Assembly: GCF_001661075.1 (NCBI RefSeq)
Contig: NZ_CP014870.1
Span: 1,566,001 to 1,630,000, forward strand
DNA from: Pseudomonas silesiensis
GTDB taxonomy: Bacteria; Pseudomonadota; Gammaproteobacteria; Pseudomonadales; Pseudomonadaceae
Direction of reading: 5' to 3'
Length of the DNA stretch: 64,000 nt
The notes beneath the pieces are model-generated. The model made no database searches. It saw only the letters and a program-made list of their open reading frames with translations, and was not told the DNA's origin. Below are positions 9,262 through 19,979 of this stretch, piece after piece (positions within the stretch are counted from its first letter, which is position 1; the number at the start of each line of letters is the position of its first letter). The position numbers and the translations under genes are program-made.

Positions 9262-10200
9262 ATGGCCGGCATTCTCGACACGGTAGACCAACGCACGCAA
9301 CTGGTGGGTGAGAATCGCCTGGAAATTCTCATGTTTCGACTGGCCGGACGGCAATTGTTCGCGATCAACGTGTTCAAGGTTCAGGAAGTGCTGCAACTGC
9401 CCAAACTGACCTTGATGCCCCAGCGCCACCCGTTTGTCTGCGGCGTGATCAATCTGCGTGGCCAGACCCTGCCGGTGATCGACCTGTCCCAGGCCATCGG
9501 TATGCGTGCGCTGGTGCCAAGCCCTGCCAGTACCATCATCGTCACCGAGTACAACCGTTCGGTGCAGGCGTTCCTGGTCGGGGGCGTGGACCGCATCGTC
9601 AACATGAACTGGGAAGCCATCCTGCCACCGCCGACCAGCGCTGGTCGCCAGCACTACCTGACCGCTATCAGCAAGGTCGACGACCAATTGGTGGAAATCA
9701 TCGACGTCGAAAAAGTCCTCGCCGAAATTGTTCCGTACAACGCCAAGGTGTCCCGGGAAAAGCTCGACGATCCGGTGCTGGAACACGCCCGGGGTCGTGA
9801 AGTGCTGCTGGTGGATGACTCCAACGTGGCGATCTCGCAGTTGCGCGACACCCTGGGGCAACTGGGCGTGAAGATGCATGTGGCCAGCGACGGCCTGAAG
9901 GCGTTGAACCTGCTCAAGGGCTGGGCCGATACCGGCGTGAACATGACCGACAAGTTGCTGATGGTCTTCACCGATGCGGAAATGCCGGAAATGGACGGTT
10001 ACCGCCTGACCACTGAAATCCGTAACGACCCGCGCCTGCGTGGCCTTTATGTGGTGCTGCACACCTCCTTGTCCGGCAGCTTCAACGACTCGATGGTCAA
10101 GAAGGTCGGCTGCGATAACTTCCTCTCCAAATTCCAGCCGGACAAACTGGTCGACGTGGTGCGCCAGCGCCTGATGCTCGACCAGGTCCTTGCTGGATAG
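9262..10200 (+). CDS. CheV-type chemotaxis coupling protein (CheW + receiver)
   Basis: A 312-residue protein with an N-terminal CheW domain (about residues 18-165; GVINLRGQTLPVIDLSQAIG is the core motif) and a C-terminal receiver domain (about 180-308). The acidic pair is in VLLVDDSN and the phospho-acceptor is Asp238 in FTDAEMPEMDG. Such proteins couple chemoreceptors to CheA and tune signalling by phosphorylation. ATG 9262 follows AGGAGT at 9251. No other chemotaxis gene is adjacent, which is common for cheV paralogues in Pseudomonas. Confidence 0.95.
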   Translation: MAGILDTVDQRTQLVGENRLEILMFRLAGRQLFAINVFKVQEVLQLPKLTLMPQRHPFVCGVINLRGQTLPVIDLSQAIGMRALVPSPASTIIVTEYNRSVQAFLVGGVDRIVNMNWEAILPPPTSAGRQHYLTAISKVDDQLVEIIDVEKVLAEIVPYNAKVSREKLDDPVLEHARGREVLLVDDSNVAISQLRDTLGQLGVKMHVASDGLKALNLLKGWADTGVNMTDKLLMVFTDAEMPEMDGYRLTTEIRNDPRLRGLYVVLHTSLSGSFNDSMVKKVGCDNFLSKFQPDKLVDVVRQRLMLDQVLAG

Positions 10201-10226
10201 CCTTTCAAAGGCTATCGGCGATCAAT

Positions 10227-10318
10227 ATGTGGGAGCGGGCTTGCTCGCGAAGGCGGTGGATCAGTCGATATTGATGTCGACTGACACTCCGCTTTCGCGA
10301 GCAAGCCCGCTCCCACAT
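10227..10318. repeat. REP pair (REPIN) between cheV and the MOSC gene
   Basis: Two inverted 25-base arms, the left starting ATGTGGGAGCGGGCTTGCTC and the right its reverse complement ending GCCCGCTCCCACAT, enclose a centre with its own small stem (CAGTCGA / TCGACTG). This is the usual Pseudomonas REPIN form, mobilised in trans by RAYT transposases. No RAYT gene is in the window. Confidence 0.9.
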
Positions 10319-10401
10319 GTTGACCGCGTCCGATTCTCAGCCTTTGATTCGCCGATCAAGGTCGTATAGGGTGGCGTTTTTCACCCTCCAGGGAGCTGGC
10401 C

Positions 10402-11208
10402 ATGCTGCGTTTGAGCGCGCTTTATCGTTATCCGTTGAAATCCGGCAAGGGTGAGATCCTGCAGCAGGCCGGCCTGGACAAGCTTGGGCTGGAGGGGGAT
10501 CGACGCTGGATGTTGGTGGACGAGGCCAGCGGGCGGTTCCTGAGCCAGCGCGTAGTGGGGCAGATGAGTCAGCTGTCGGCGTTGTGGAACGCCCAAGGCG
10601 GCTTGACCCTTGGGGCGCCGGGCCGCTCACCGATTGATATCGCCTTGCCTGGCAATGACGCTGAACTGCGGGGCGTCACCATCTTTCGCGACAGTTTGCG
10701 GGTGCCCGATGCCGGTGATGAGGCAGGGGCCTGGGTCAGTGAATTCATTGGCAAGCCGACTCGCCTGGTGCAAATACCGCTCGAGCGCGCGCGGATCACC
10801 CAGGCGGGCTACGGCAAGGATGACGATCGGGTGGCTTTCGCCGACGGCTTTCCGCTGTTGCTGATCGGGCAGGCGTCCCTTGAGGATCTCTCGCAAAAAG
10901 TCGGGCAAGAGCTGGAGATGCTGCGTTTTCGTCCGAATCTGGTGATCGAGGGCACGCACGCCTACGCCGAAGATAGCTGGAAGCGTATCCGTATCGGCGA
11001 TGTCGAGTTTCGCGTGGTCAAGCCTTGTTCGCGCTGCATCCTGACCACCGTCGACCCGCAAACCGGCCTACGCAGCGATGATCGTGAACCTCTGGCGACT
11101 TTGCAGAAATACCGGGCCCAGGAAGAGGGCGCCATGTTCGGCCAGAATCTGGTCAATGATGGCAATGGCCAGCTCGAAGTCGGCATGCCGGTGACGATCC
11201 TGGAATAA
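10402..11208 (+). CDS. MOSC domain-containing protein (YcbX-like)
   Basis: A 268-residue protein with an N-terminal MOSC_N beta-barrel region (LYRYPLKSG, GLEGDRRWMLVDEASGRFL) and a C-terminal MOSC domain (about residues 130-268). The conserved cysteine that can bind molybdenum cofactor sulfur lies in VVKPCSRCILTTVDPQTG. Relatives reduce N-hydroxylated compounds or carry Moco; the exact substrate is unknown. Two iron-sulfur ligands of the longer YcbX proteins are not present, as no ferredoxin domain follows. A terminator lies immediately downstream. Confidence 0.9.
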   Translation: MLRLSALYRYPLKSGKGEILQQAGLDKLGLEGDRRWMLVDEASGRFLSQRVVGQMSQLSALWNAQGGLTLGAPGRSPIDIALPGNDAELRGVTIFRDSLRVPDAGDEAGAWVSEFIGKPTRLVQIPLERARITQAGYGKDDDRVAFADGFPLLLIGQASLEDLSQKVGQELEMLRFRPNLVIEGTHAYAEDSWKRIRIGDVEFRVVKPCSRCILTTVDPQTGLRSDDREPLATLQKYRAQEEGAMFGQNLVNDGNGQLEVGMPVTILE

Positions 11209-11220
11209 TCGCGACAATTA

Positions 11221-11255
11221 AAAATGCCCGTGTCCTGGGACACGGGCATTTTTTT
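11221..11255. terminator. Rho-independent terminator
   Basis: The stem AAAATGCCCGTGTCC / ACACGGGCATTTT with a short loop is followed by TTT. It closes the MOSC gene and, read on the other strand, the convergent ppnP gene. Confidence 0.9.
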
Positions 11256-11275
11256 GCGCCAGGAAACCCTGGGGT

Positions 11276-11560
11276 TTAGCCGCGGTATTCGCACAGGTAA
11301 GCGGTGTCGACAGCCACTTTCAACTGGAACTTGCTGTTGGCGGGTACGTTGAACTGGCTGCCCGCGGCGAAGGTTTCCCAATCGCTGCTGTCGGGCAGTT
11401 TGACGGTCAGGGCGCCGGTCACCACATGCATGATTTCACGCTGGCTGGTGCCGAACTCATATTCGCCCGGCGCCATGACGCCGATGGTCGCCGGACCTTC
11501 TGCGGTGCCAAAGGCGATCGACTTGACGGTGCCGTCGAAGTACTCGTTGACTTTAAACAT
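11276..11560 (-). CDS. ppnP: Pyrimidine/purine nucleoside phosphorylase PpnP (YaiE family)
   Basis: A 94-residue single-cupin protein that phosphorolyses several nucleosides to a free base and ribose-1-phosphate. The sequence [17 protein letters not shown] at the start and [20 protein letters not shown] in the centre are diagnostic. The start at 11560 has GAGGAA upstream; a longer frame begins 22 codons earlier without support. Family length is 93-95 residues, so it is intact. Confidence 0.95.
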   Translation of the reverse strand: MFKVNEYFDGTVKSIAFGTAEGPATIGVMAPGEYEFGTSQREIMHVVTGALTVKLPDSSDWETFAAGSQFNVPANSKFQLKVAVDTAYLCEYRG

Positions 11561-11629
11561 GGGCGATTCCTCGAAAAAGGGCTGAAAAAGGCTGGCCAGT
11601 ATGCACAAGGCCCTTGGCGCCGTCACGCT

Positions 11630-12172
11630 CTAGGCGGGGAAAACCAAGGGTAGAAGGCGTGCAGTATTGCGCGCATCCTCCAGCGCCCGGTGTTGCTGCC
11701 CGATGAATTGCATGCCCGCCAGTTGCAGGGCGCCGTTGAGCCCCAGGGGGCGTTCCAGCCGACGGGCCTTGGCAAAGCGCTGCTTGAGGTTCATGTGTGG
11801 CACCCGGCTCAGGATGCTGTCGAGTTGCAGGTGCTGCCATTCCTGCACCAGTTGTTTGCGGTCGTAGTCGCCCCAGCTGGCCCAGCCTTCCAGCCGCGCC
11901 TGATGCTGGTCGAGCCAGCGTTCGAACGACGGCCAGACTTCGCCGAGCGGCTCGGCCCCATCGACGTTGGCCTGGGTGATGTGGGTCAATTCCCGGCAGA
12001 ACGGTGTCAGCAAGGGCCGCCGCAGTGGCCGCACGAAGCGCTGGAATGAATCCAGTTCTCGCCCCTTGCGATCCACCAGCGTGGCACCGATTTCAATGAT
12101 TTCCATTTCCGTTACTGGCCAGCCACCCTCATCGGTGGTGGCCTCCAGATCAATGACCAGCCAGTGAGGCAT
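11630..12172 (-). CDS. 3'-5' exonuclease, DEDDh (DnaQ-like) family
   Basis: A 180-residue exonuclease. Motif I is WLVIDLEATT with Asp8 and Glu10, motif II falls around ELTHITQANVDGAEP with WGDYDRKQL, and motif III is HRALEDARNTARL with the catalytic His and Asp. The arrangement resembles ERI1/KapD-type single-domain exonucleases rather than the polymerase III subunit. The start at 12172 follows AGGAA; an earlier Met exists 16 codons upstream. Substrate unknown. Confidence 0.88.
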   Translation of the reverse strand: MPHWLVIDLEATTDEGGWPVTEMEIIEIGATLVDRKGRELDSFQRFVRPLRRPLLTPFCRELTHITQANVDGAEPLGEVWPSFERWLDQHQARLEGWASWGDYDRKQLVQEWQHLQLDSILSRVPHMNLKQRFAKARRLERPLGLNGALQLAGMQFIGQQHRALEDARNTARLLPLVFPA

Positions 12173-12243
12173 CGCAGGGTTCCTAGTATCCGCGTCCTGA
12201 TAGCGCTTGAGCGTAGCCAAACCTGGCGGATCCGCCTAGCGGC

Positions 12244-14211
<1,968 letters not shown>

Positions 14212-14258
14212 GGTCTGGTCCCTTGGTTTTGCGGTGGTTTTGCGGTGATTTTGAGGGC

Positions 14259-14288
14259 CTCTTCGCGGGCAAGCCTCGCTCCTACAGG
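14259..14288. repeat. Single REP element between atuF and atuE
   Basis: One REP unit (CTTCGCGGGCAAGCCTCGCT then CCTACAGG) without an inverted partner. On the minus strand it reads CTGTAGGAGCGAGG, and its TAG is the stop codon of atuE. Confidence 0.75.
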
Positions 14289-15079
14289 GCCCATCCCGGC
14301 TTGCGCTTTTGCACAAAAGCCTGGGTCCCCTCGACCCCTTCAGCCCCGGTCACCGCGTCGCTGAACCACCCGGCCGCTTCATCGAGCAACGCATCCGCCG
14401 GCTGCCCCGCACTCGCCAGCAACAGCTGCTTGGTCCGCGCATTAGCCTCCGGTGCGCAGCACAACACATGGGCCAACACCTCCTCGAGCCGTTCGGCGAG
14501 AGCTTGCGCGTCATGTTCGACAAAATGCACCAGGCCGATCCGCTTGGCCTGGGTGCCATCGAAGCGCGCCGCCGTCAGGGCGAGCCGACGAGCCTGGGTC
14601 AGGCCGATGCGCTGGACCACGAACGGCGCGATCTGCGCGGGCAGCAAACCGAGACTGGTTTCCGGCAGGCCGAATTGCGCCTGATGATCGGCCAGGGCGA
14701 CGTCGCTGACGCAGGCCAGGCCCAAGCCACCGCCGAGCACCGCGCCTTGCAGCACCGTGATGACCACTTGTGGCGCGTGCTGCACGGCTTGCAGCAGCGT
14801 GCCGAACGCACGGTTCAATTCTCGGCAGGCGGTGGGGCCTTGAACGTGGGCGTGGGCCATGTCCTTGATGTCGCCGCCGGCACAGAAATGTCCGCCGGCA
14901 CCGCCGATGACCAGCGCACGCACCGTCCGGTCTTCGTGTACCGCTGTCAGCACCGCGCGCAGTTCGCCGACCATCTGCAGGCTCATGGCGTTACGGCTGT
15001 CGGGGCGGTTGAGGGTGATGTGCAGGACGCCGTTGTGCAGTTCCAGCAGCAGGGTCTGGCAAACCGGCAAGGTGCTCAT
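14282..15079 (-). CDS. atuE: Isohexenylglutaconyl-CoA hydratase (enoyl-CoA hydratase family)
   Basis: A 265-residue crotonase. The two oxyanion-hole segments are GGHFCAGGDIKDM and GAVLGGGLGL, and the catalytic Glu is in FGLPETSLGLLP. In the Atu pathway it hydrates the product of geranyl-CoA carboxylase. The ATG overlaps the atuD stop (ATGA), so translation is coupled. The frame runs open far upstream inside atuD, but that part is antiparallel shadow without crotonase motifs. The stop codon is provided by a REP sequence. Confidence 0.88.
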   Translation of the reverse strand: MSTLPVCQTLLLELHNGVLHITLNRPDSRNAMSLQMVGELRAVLTAVHEDRTVRALVIGGAGGHFCAGGDIKDMAHAHVQGPTACRELNRAFGTLLQAVQHAPQVVITVLQGAVLGGGLGLACVSDVALADHQAQFGLPETSLGLLPAQIAPFVVQRIGLTQARRLALTAARFDGTQAKRIGLVHFVEHDAQALAERLEEVLAHVLCCAPEANARTKQLLLASAGQPADALLDEAAGWFSDAVTGAEGVEGTQAFVQKRKPGWAL

Positions 15080-16233
15080 TGTTTTTTCCCCGGCAGGATG
15101 CCCATGAGTTTGCAGATGATCCCCAGCATGATCTCGTCGGCCCCGCCGCCGATCGACACCAGCCGCACATCGCGGTAGGCCCGGGCCACCGGGTTGTCCC
15201 ACATGAAGCCCATGCCGCCCCAGTATTGCAAGCAACTGTCGCTGACTTCGCGGCCCAGGCGACCGGCCTTGAGTTTGGCCATCGACGCCAGGCGGGTGAC
15301 GTCCTGGCCTTTGATGTATTGCTCGGTGGCCTGATAGACCAAGGCTCGCAGGCATTCGATTTCGGTTTGCAGCTCGGCCAGGCGGAAGTGAATCACCTGG
15401 TTGTCGATCAGTGCGTTGCCGAAGGTCTTGCGCTCCTTGCAGTACTCGATGGTGCTGTCGATGCAGTATTCCAGACCCTTGATCATGTTGGCCGCGCCGA
15501 ACAGGCGTTCTTCCTGGAACTGCAGCATCTGCATCATGAAGCCCGCGCCTTCGTGGCCGATGCGGTTGCGTTGCGGTACGCGCACGTTGTCGAAAAACAC
15601 CTGGGCGGTTTCCGAACTGCGCATGCCGAGCTTGTCCAGGTTCGAACCGAGGCTGATCCCGGGGCTGTTCATCGGCACCATGATCAGCGATTTGTTGAGG
15701 TGCGGTTTGTCGTCCGAGGTGTTGGCCAGCAGGCACATGAAATCGGCGCTCGGCGAATTGGTGATCCACATCTTGGCGCCATTGATCACGTAGTCATCGC
15801 CGTCCTTGCGGGCGCTGGTTTTCAATCCCGCCACGTCGGAACCGGCGCCGACTTCGGAGACGCCGATGCAGCCGACCTGCTCGCCGGTGATCGCCGGGCG
15901 GAGGAATTCTTCGCGCAGTTCATCGGAACCGAAACGCGCCAGCGCCGGGGTGCACATGTCGGTCTGCACCCCGATGGACATCGGGATGCCGCCGCAATGA
16001 ATAGTGCCGAACGCTTCGGCGGCGACGATCGAGTAGCTGTAGTCGAGCCCCATGCCACCGAATTTTTCCGGCTTGGAGATCCCCAGCAAGCCGAGCTCGC
16101 CAGCCTTGCGGAAAACCTCGTGGATGGGAAAGCGCCCGGCCCTTTCCCATTCCTCGACGTGAGGGTTGATCTCGTGGTCGACGAATTGGCGGACGGTGCG
16201 GCGCAGTGCTTCGTGTTCCTGGGTGAAGATCAT
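15076..16233 (-). CDS. atuD: Acyl-CoA dehydrogenase, probable citronellyl-CoA dehydrogenase
   Basis: A 385-residue FAD-dependent acyl-CoA dehydrogenase of normal length. It shows the N-terminal helical domain (FTQEHEALRRTVRQFVDHEI), the FAD/substrate loop GVSEVGAGSDVAGL with KMWITNSPSADF, and the late segment QYWGGMGFMWDNPVAR plus GGGADEIMLGI, which holds the C-terminal catalytic Glu. Its role in the Atu pathway is the oxidation of citronellyl-CoA. It lies 26 bp after atuC and overlaps atuE by four bases. Confidence 0.88.
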   Translation of the reverse strand: MIFTQEHEALRRTVRQFVDHEINPHVEEWERAGRFPIHEVFRKAGELGLLGISKPEKFGGMGLDYSYSIVAAEAFGTIHCGGIPMSIGVQTDMCTPALARFGSDELREEFLRPAITGEQVGCIGVSEVGAGSDVAGLKTSARKDGDDYVINGAKMWITNSPSADFMCLLANTSDDKPHLNKSLIMVPMNSPGISLGSNLDKLGMRSSETAQVFFDNVRVPQRNRIGHEGAGFMMQMLQFQEERLFGAANMIKGLEYCIDSTIEYCKERKTFGNALIDNQVIHFRLAELQTEIECLRALVYQATEQYIKGQDVTRLASMAKLKAGRLGREVSDSCLQYWGGMGFMWDNPVARAYRDVRLVSIGGGADEIMLGIICKLMGILPGKKQ

Positions 16234-16259
16234 TTTTTATTGTTCTCCTCTGATCGCCC

Positions 16260-17876
16260 TTAGAAGCGGGCTACGCCAAAACTGTTGGCTTGCAGTGATC
16301 GCACTTCGGCTTCATGACAAATATCCAGCAAGTACCCGAGCAACGTCCGGGTATCCCGCGGATCGATCAACCCGTCGTCCCACAGACTGGCACTGCCATA
16401 CAGCGCGGTCGACTGGCTGTCGAGCTTTTGCGCGGTGACCTTCTCCAGCATGTCGAGCATTGTCGGATCGGGCACCAACCCGTCCTTGAGCTGTTTGGCT
16501 TCGGTGACGATCCGCAACACTTTGCCGGCCTGGGCGCCACCCATGACCGCGGTGCGGCTGTTGGGCCAGGCAAAGATGAAGCGCGGGTCGAGGCCGCGGC
16601 CGCACATCGCGTAATTGCCGGCGCCATAGGAGCCGCCGACGACAATGGTCAGTTTCGGCACCCGGGCATTGGCCACCGCCTGGATCATCTTGGCGCCGTG
16701 CTTGATCACGCCTTGTTGTTCCGCTTCGGTGCCGACCATGAACCCGGTGGTGTTGTGGAAAAACAGCAACGGCGCCTGGCTCTGGTCGCAGAGCTGGATG
16801 AACTGCGCCGCCTTGCTCGCACCCTTGGGGGTGATCGGGCCGTTGTTGCCGATGAAGCCACAGGCGCGGCCCTGGATCTGCAGATGACCGCAGACGGTTT
16901 GCTGATCGAACTCGCCCTTGAATTCGAGGAAGTTCGAACCGTCGGCAACCCGTGCGATGATTTCACGCACGTCGTAAGGTTTTTTCGGATCGTCCGGGAT
17001 CAGCCCCAACAGTTCATCGATGGGGTAGAGCGGTTCTTCCCAGTGTCGCGCCACCGTTGAAGGCAGCCGGGAATTCCAGGGCAACAACCGGACGATCTCC
17101 CGCACCTGGCGCACGCCATCGGCATCGTTCTCGGCCAGGTATTCAGCGGTGCCGGCGATTTGCGCGTGCATCCGGGCGCCACCCAGTTCTTCATCCGTGG
17201 CGATTTCGCCGGTGGCCGCCTTGAGCAGCGGCGGGCCAGCCAGAAACAGCTTGGCCTTGCCGCGCACCACCACGACGTAATCCGACAGCCCCGGTTGATA
17301 CGCCCCGCCAGCGGTCGCCGAACCGTGAACCACGGTGATCTGTGGCAGGCCCATGGCCGACATCCGCGCCTGGTTGGCAAAGCTGCGCGCGCCCTCGACG
17401 AAAATCTCCGCCGCGTAATTGAGGTTGGCGCCGCCGCTTTCGGCAAGTGTGATCACCGGCAGTTTGTTTTCCATGGCGATCTGTTGCAGGCGCAGGGATT
17501 TTTTCAGACCGCTGGGGGAAATGGTCCCCCCCTTGATCGCACTGTTGTTCGCCACCACCAGCACCCGCACCCCGGACACATAACCGATCCCGGCGATCAG
17601 GCCGCCACCGGCCGAGCTGCCATCCTTGTCGTCGTGCAACTTGTAGCCGGCCAGGCTCGCCAGTTCGAGGAAGGGGGCACCGGGGTCGAGCAGCAGGTTG
17701 AGGCGTTCGCGGGGCAGCAGTTGGCCGCGCTTCTCGAACCTGGCTTTGGCCTGGGCGGCTTTATCCAGCAGGTTCTGTTCGAGCTGGCGGACGTGCTCGA
17801 TGCCCACCAGCATCGCCGCACGATTGCGGGCGAACGGGGCGCTGCAGGGGTCCACTTGCGACTGGATCACCGGCAT
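16260..17876 (-). CDS. atuC: Geranyl-CoA carboxylase, beta (carboxyltransferase) subunit
   Basis: A 538-residue acyl-CoA carboxyltransferase that transfers CO2 from carboxybiotin on AtuF to geranyl-CoA. Typical segments are RERLNLLLDPGAPFLELASL, SGGANLNYAAEIF, and the oxyanion-forming glycines around VHGSATAGGAYQPGLSDYVV and VGGSYGAGNYAMCGRGLDPR. The Met at 17876 (MPVIQSQVDPCSAPF) is taken as start; the frame could begin at a GTG eight codons earlier. The close relative is methylcrotonyl-CoA carboxylase beta, so assignment rests partly on context. Confidence 0.88.
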   Translation of the reverse strand: MPVIQSQVDPCSAPFARNRAAMLVGIEHVRQLEQNLLDKAAQAKARFEKRGQLLPRERLNLLLDPGAPFLELASLAGYKLHDDKDGSSAGGGLIAGIGYVSGVRVLVVANNSAIKGGTISPSGLKKSLRLQQIAMENKLPVITLAESGGANLNYAAEIFVEGARSFANQARMSAMGLPQITVVHGSATAGGAYQPGLSDYVVVVRGKAKLFLAGPPLLKAATGEIATDEELGGARMHAQIAGTAEYLAENDADGVRQVREIVRLLPWNSRLPSTVARHWEEPLYPIDELLGLIPDDPKKPYDVREIIARVADGSNFLEFKGEFDQQTVCGHLQIQGRACGFIGNNGPITPKGASKAAQFIQLCDQSQAPLLFFHNTTGFMVGTEAEQQGVIKHGAKMIQAVANARVPKLTIVVGGSYGAGNYAMCGRGLDPRFIFAWPNSRTAVMGGAQAGKVLRIVTEAKQLKDGLVPDPTMLDMLEKVTAQKLDSQSTALYGSASLWDDGLIDPRDTRTLLGYLLDICHEAEVRSLQANSFGVARF

Positions 17877-17986
17877 GGCTTGTTCCTTGTTCTTGAGCAC
17901 ATCGGGCCGCGCTTGCGGATCAGTTGGCTGACCGGATTGTGTTGGCCGGCAAACACATCGGTTTTGAAGATCGAATCGTGGGCCAC
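17867..17986 (-). pseudogene. atuB: Remnant of atuB (short-chain dehydrogenase), internal deletion
   Basis: Between atuA and atuC, where atuB stands in the P. aeruginosa cluster atuABCDEFGH, only a 39-codon frame remains. It starts with GTG at 17986, well placed behind AGAGGACAG, and its first 15 residues (MAHDSIFKTDVFAGQ) look like the lead-in to the NAD-binding strand of an SDR. The next residues (HNPVSQLIRKRG) do not form the expected TGGGxGxG motif, so most of the gene seems to be lost. Identity is inferred from position and the short N terminus. Confidence 0.55.
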
Positions 17987-17998
17987 GGCGGCTGTCCT

Positions 17999-19801
17999 CT
18001 AGTTGACCTGGTCGGCGATGTGCTGCGGCACCGGAATCTGGATGTCCAGCAGTTGTTGGGCAAAAGCCTTGCCTTGCGGATCGATGCGCAGGCTGGCCAC
18101 ACCGCCTCCACCCAGAGCATTTTCCAGCAGAAAGTTAAGGCTGTGGGTGGCGGGCAGGTACCAGCGCTCGACTCGCCCATGGACCGGGTCGAGGACATGG
18201 CTCATCCAGTCGACGATCACTTCCGGGGTCAAGGCTTCGGCGATCCATGGCAGGTAGTCGGGGTCGCGCGCCATGACCCCGATATTGCTGTGATTGCCCT
18301 TGTCGCCGGAGCGCGCCACCGCGAGCTTGATCAGGGGGACGCTGGCGTCGGCCAGGCCGGTGGGTTTGGGCGGGTCCAGGGGGATGGGCAAATTCGCGGT
18401 GTCGAGTCTGTCGACGGCGGGCAGGGCACACGGATGGCGCTGGCCGGCGAGGTCGATCTGCAGGGGACAGGCGCTTTTGTCGATGAGGAACGAGAACAGC
18501 CGGATCAGCGGATACACGGTCGGTCGCCCGCCGACGATCCCGGTCAGCCCCGGCGCCATGCCGGTGGCGGCCTGGGCGATTTCCCGGGAGAACAGGGTCA
18601 GTGCCTGTTTGTCCGGATGGCGTACGGCGAGCTTGATCACCACTTCGCGGCTGTCCTGGCGCTGGCCATGGGGACCATAGGTGGCCTCGCTGCCCAGCAG
18701 TTCGATGTTGACCTCAGTGTAAGGTGCCCAGCCGCGCTGGCTGAACATTTGCGCGGTCTTGTCGATGATCGCTGCGCTGACCCGGCGCGCCTTGTCGACC
18801 GCATCGATCCCGGCGATCAGGCAACTGGCGGTGCAACGGAAACCGTCCGGGTAAGTCGCGCTGACCTTGTACTGACCGGTCGGTGGCAAGCCCTTGGCGC
18901 CGTGCACCTGAACCGCGTTCTTGCCTTGTTGCACCAGTTTGACCTGAGTGAAATCACAGACCACGTCTGGCAGCAGATAAGCCTGCGGGTCGCCGATTTC
19001 ATACAGCAATTGCTCACCGACGGTCAGTGGCGTGACCAGGCCGCCGGAGCCTTCGGGTTTGCTGACGATGAACTGGCTGTCGGCGCTGACTTCAACGATG
19101 GGAAAGCCGATATGTTCGTAGTTGGGCACATCGCGCCAATCGGTGAAGTTGCCACCGGTGCACTGGGCGCCGCATTCGATGAGGTGGCCAGCCAGCGCCG
19201 CCTGGGCGAGTTTGTCGTAGTCGTGCCAGGACCAGCCGAATTCGTGCACCAGCGCGGCACTGACCACGGCGCTGTCGACTACGCGCCCGGTAATCACGAT
19301 GTCCGCGCCCAGGCGCAGCGCCTCGACTATGCCCGGCGCGCCGAGGTAGGCGTTGGTCGAGACGAACATCGGTGGCAGGGGGGCGCCGCTGAACATTTCC
19401 TGCAGGCCAAGGCCGCTCAGCTGTTTGAACTGCGGTTGCAGGTCGTCACCCAGCAGCACGGCGATTTTCAGCGCCACCCCGGCCTGGTCGCAGGCTGCCT
19501 GCAGGGCAGCGGCGCAAGCGTGTGGGTTGACCCCGCCGGCATTGCTGATGACGCGAATGTTCTGTTCGGCGAGCTGAGCGAGCAGCGGGCTGAGGATTTC
19601 GATGAAGTCGCTGGCGTAACCGGCCCGGGGGTCTTTCATCCGTGCGCCGGCCATGATCGACATCGTGACCTCGGCCAGGTAGTCGAACACCAGATAGTCC
19701 AGGCGCCCCCCTGTCACCAGTTGCGCGGCGGCGGTGGAGGTGTCGCCCCAGAAGGCGCTGGCGCAACCGATGCGAAGTGTTTTGGAGCCCGTCAACGCCA
19801 T
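17999..19801 (-). CDS. atuA: Acyclic terpene utilisation protein AtuA (DUF1446 family)
   Basis: A 600-residue cytosolic protein of the AtuA/DUF1446 family, first gene of the acyclic terpene operon; its reaction is not established. Visible features are the N-terminal [20 protein letters not shown], a glycine-rich [14 protein letters not shown] region and a C-terminal AtuA-like ferredoxin-type domain ([20 protein letters not shown]). The start at 19801 has a perfect GGAGG ribosome site; an earlier in-frame start at 19840 would run into the operator. Expression is probably controlled by AtuR, encoded divergently. Confidence 0.9.
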   Translation of the reverse strand: MALTGSKTLRIGCASAFWGDTSTAAAQLVTGGRLDYLVFDYLAEVTMSIMAGARMKDPRAGYASDFIEILSPLLAQLAEQNIRVISNAGGVNPHACAAALQAACDQAGVALKIAVLLGDDLQPQFKQLSGLGLQEMFSGAPLPPMFVSTNAYLGAPGIVEALRLGADIVITGRVVDSAVVSAALVHEFGWSWHDYDKLAQAALAGHLIECGAQCTGGNFTDWRDVPNYEHIGFPIVEVSADSQFIVSKPEGSGGLVTPLTVGEQLLYEIGDPQAYLLPDVVCDFTQVKLVQQGKNAVQVHGAKGLPPTGQYKVSATYPDGFRCTASCLIAGIDAVDKARRVSAAIIDKTAQMFSQRGWAPYTEVNIELLGSEATYGPHGQRQDSREVVIKLAVRHPDKQALTLFSREIAQAATGMAPGLTGIVGGRPTVYPLIRLFSFLIDKSACPLQIDLAGQRHPCALPAVDRLDTANLPIPLDPPKPTGLADASVPLIKLAVARSGDKGNHSNIGVMARDPDYLPWIAEALTPEVIVDWMSHVLDPVHGRVERWYLPATHSLNFLLENALGGGGVASLRIDPQGKAFAQQLLDIQIPVPQHIADQVN

Positions 19802-19831
19802 AGCCACCTCCGTCAGAAGAACATCGAGACT

Positions 19832-19849
19832 ACCAAGCAAGCGCTTGGT
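19832..19849. promoter_or_regulatory. AtuR operator, first copy
   Basis: ACCAAGCAAGCGCTTGGT holds the palindrome CAAGCGCTTG. Its first 14 bases recur inverted at 19879-19892. AtuR of P. aeruginosa is reported to bind two 13-bp inverted repeats in the atuA-atuR intergenic region, which this arrangement matches. Confidence 0.75.
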
Positions 19850-19878
19850 TTGTAAACGGCTAAACTATCTTCTGCCCG

Positions 19879-19892
19879 AGCGCTTGCTTGGT
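19879..19892. promoter_or_regulatory. AtuR operator, second copy, inverted
   Basis: AGCGCTTGCTTGGT is the exact reverse complement of 19832-19845. The two copies lie about 47 bp (between four and five helical turns) apart between the divergent atuA and atuR starts. Confidence 0.75.
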
Positions 19893-19979
19893 GGCCCCCC
19901 GCCAGCTTAAATTGCCCGCGCAACCCGCTGGTTTCGCGGTGAGCGGCGTCTTGGATTGATCGACTGTAGGAGAGAATGG

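Noticed and set aside
15080..15769. A long upstream extension of atuE
   Set aside because: It lies opposite codons of atuD in another frame, and the crotonase homology starts at 15079 with an ATGA junction.
17898..17986. The short frame between atuA and atuC as an intact small gene
   Set aside because: Its N terminus resembles the start of an SDR and its position is that of atuB, so a remnant is more likely, though not proven.
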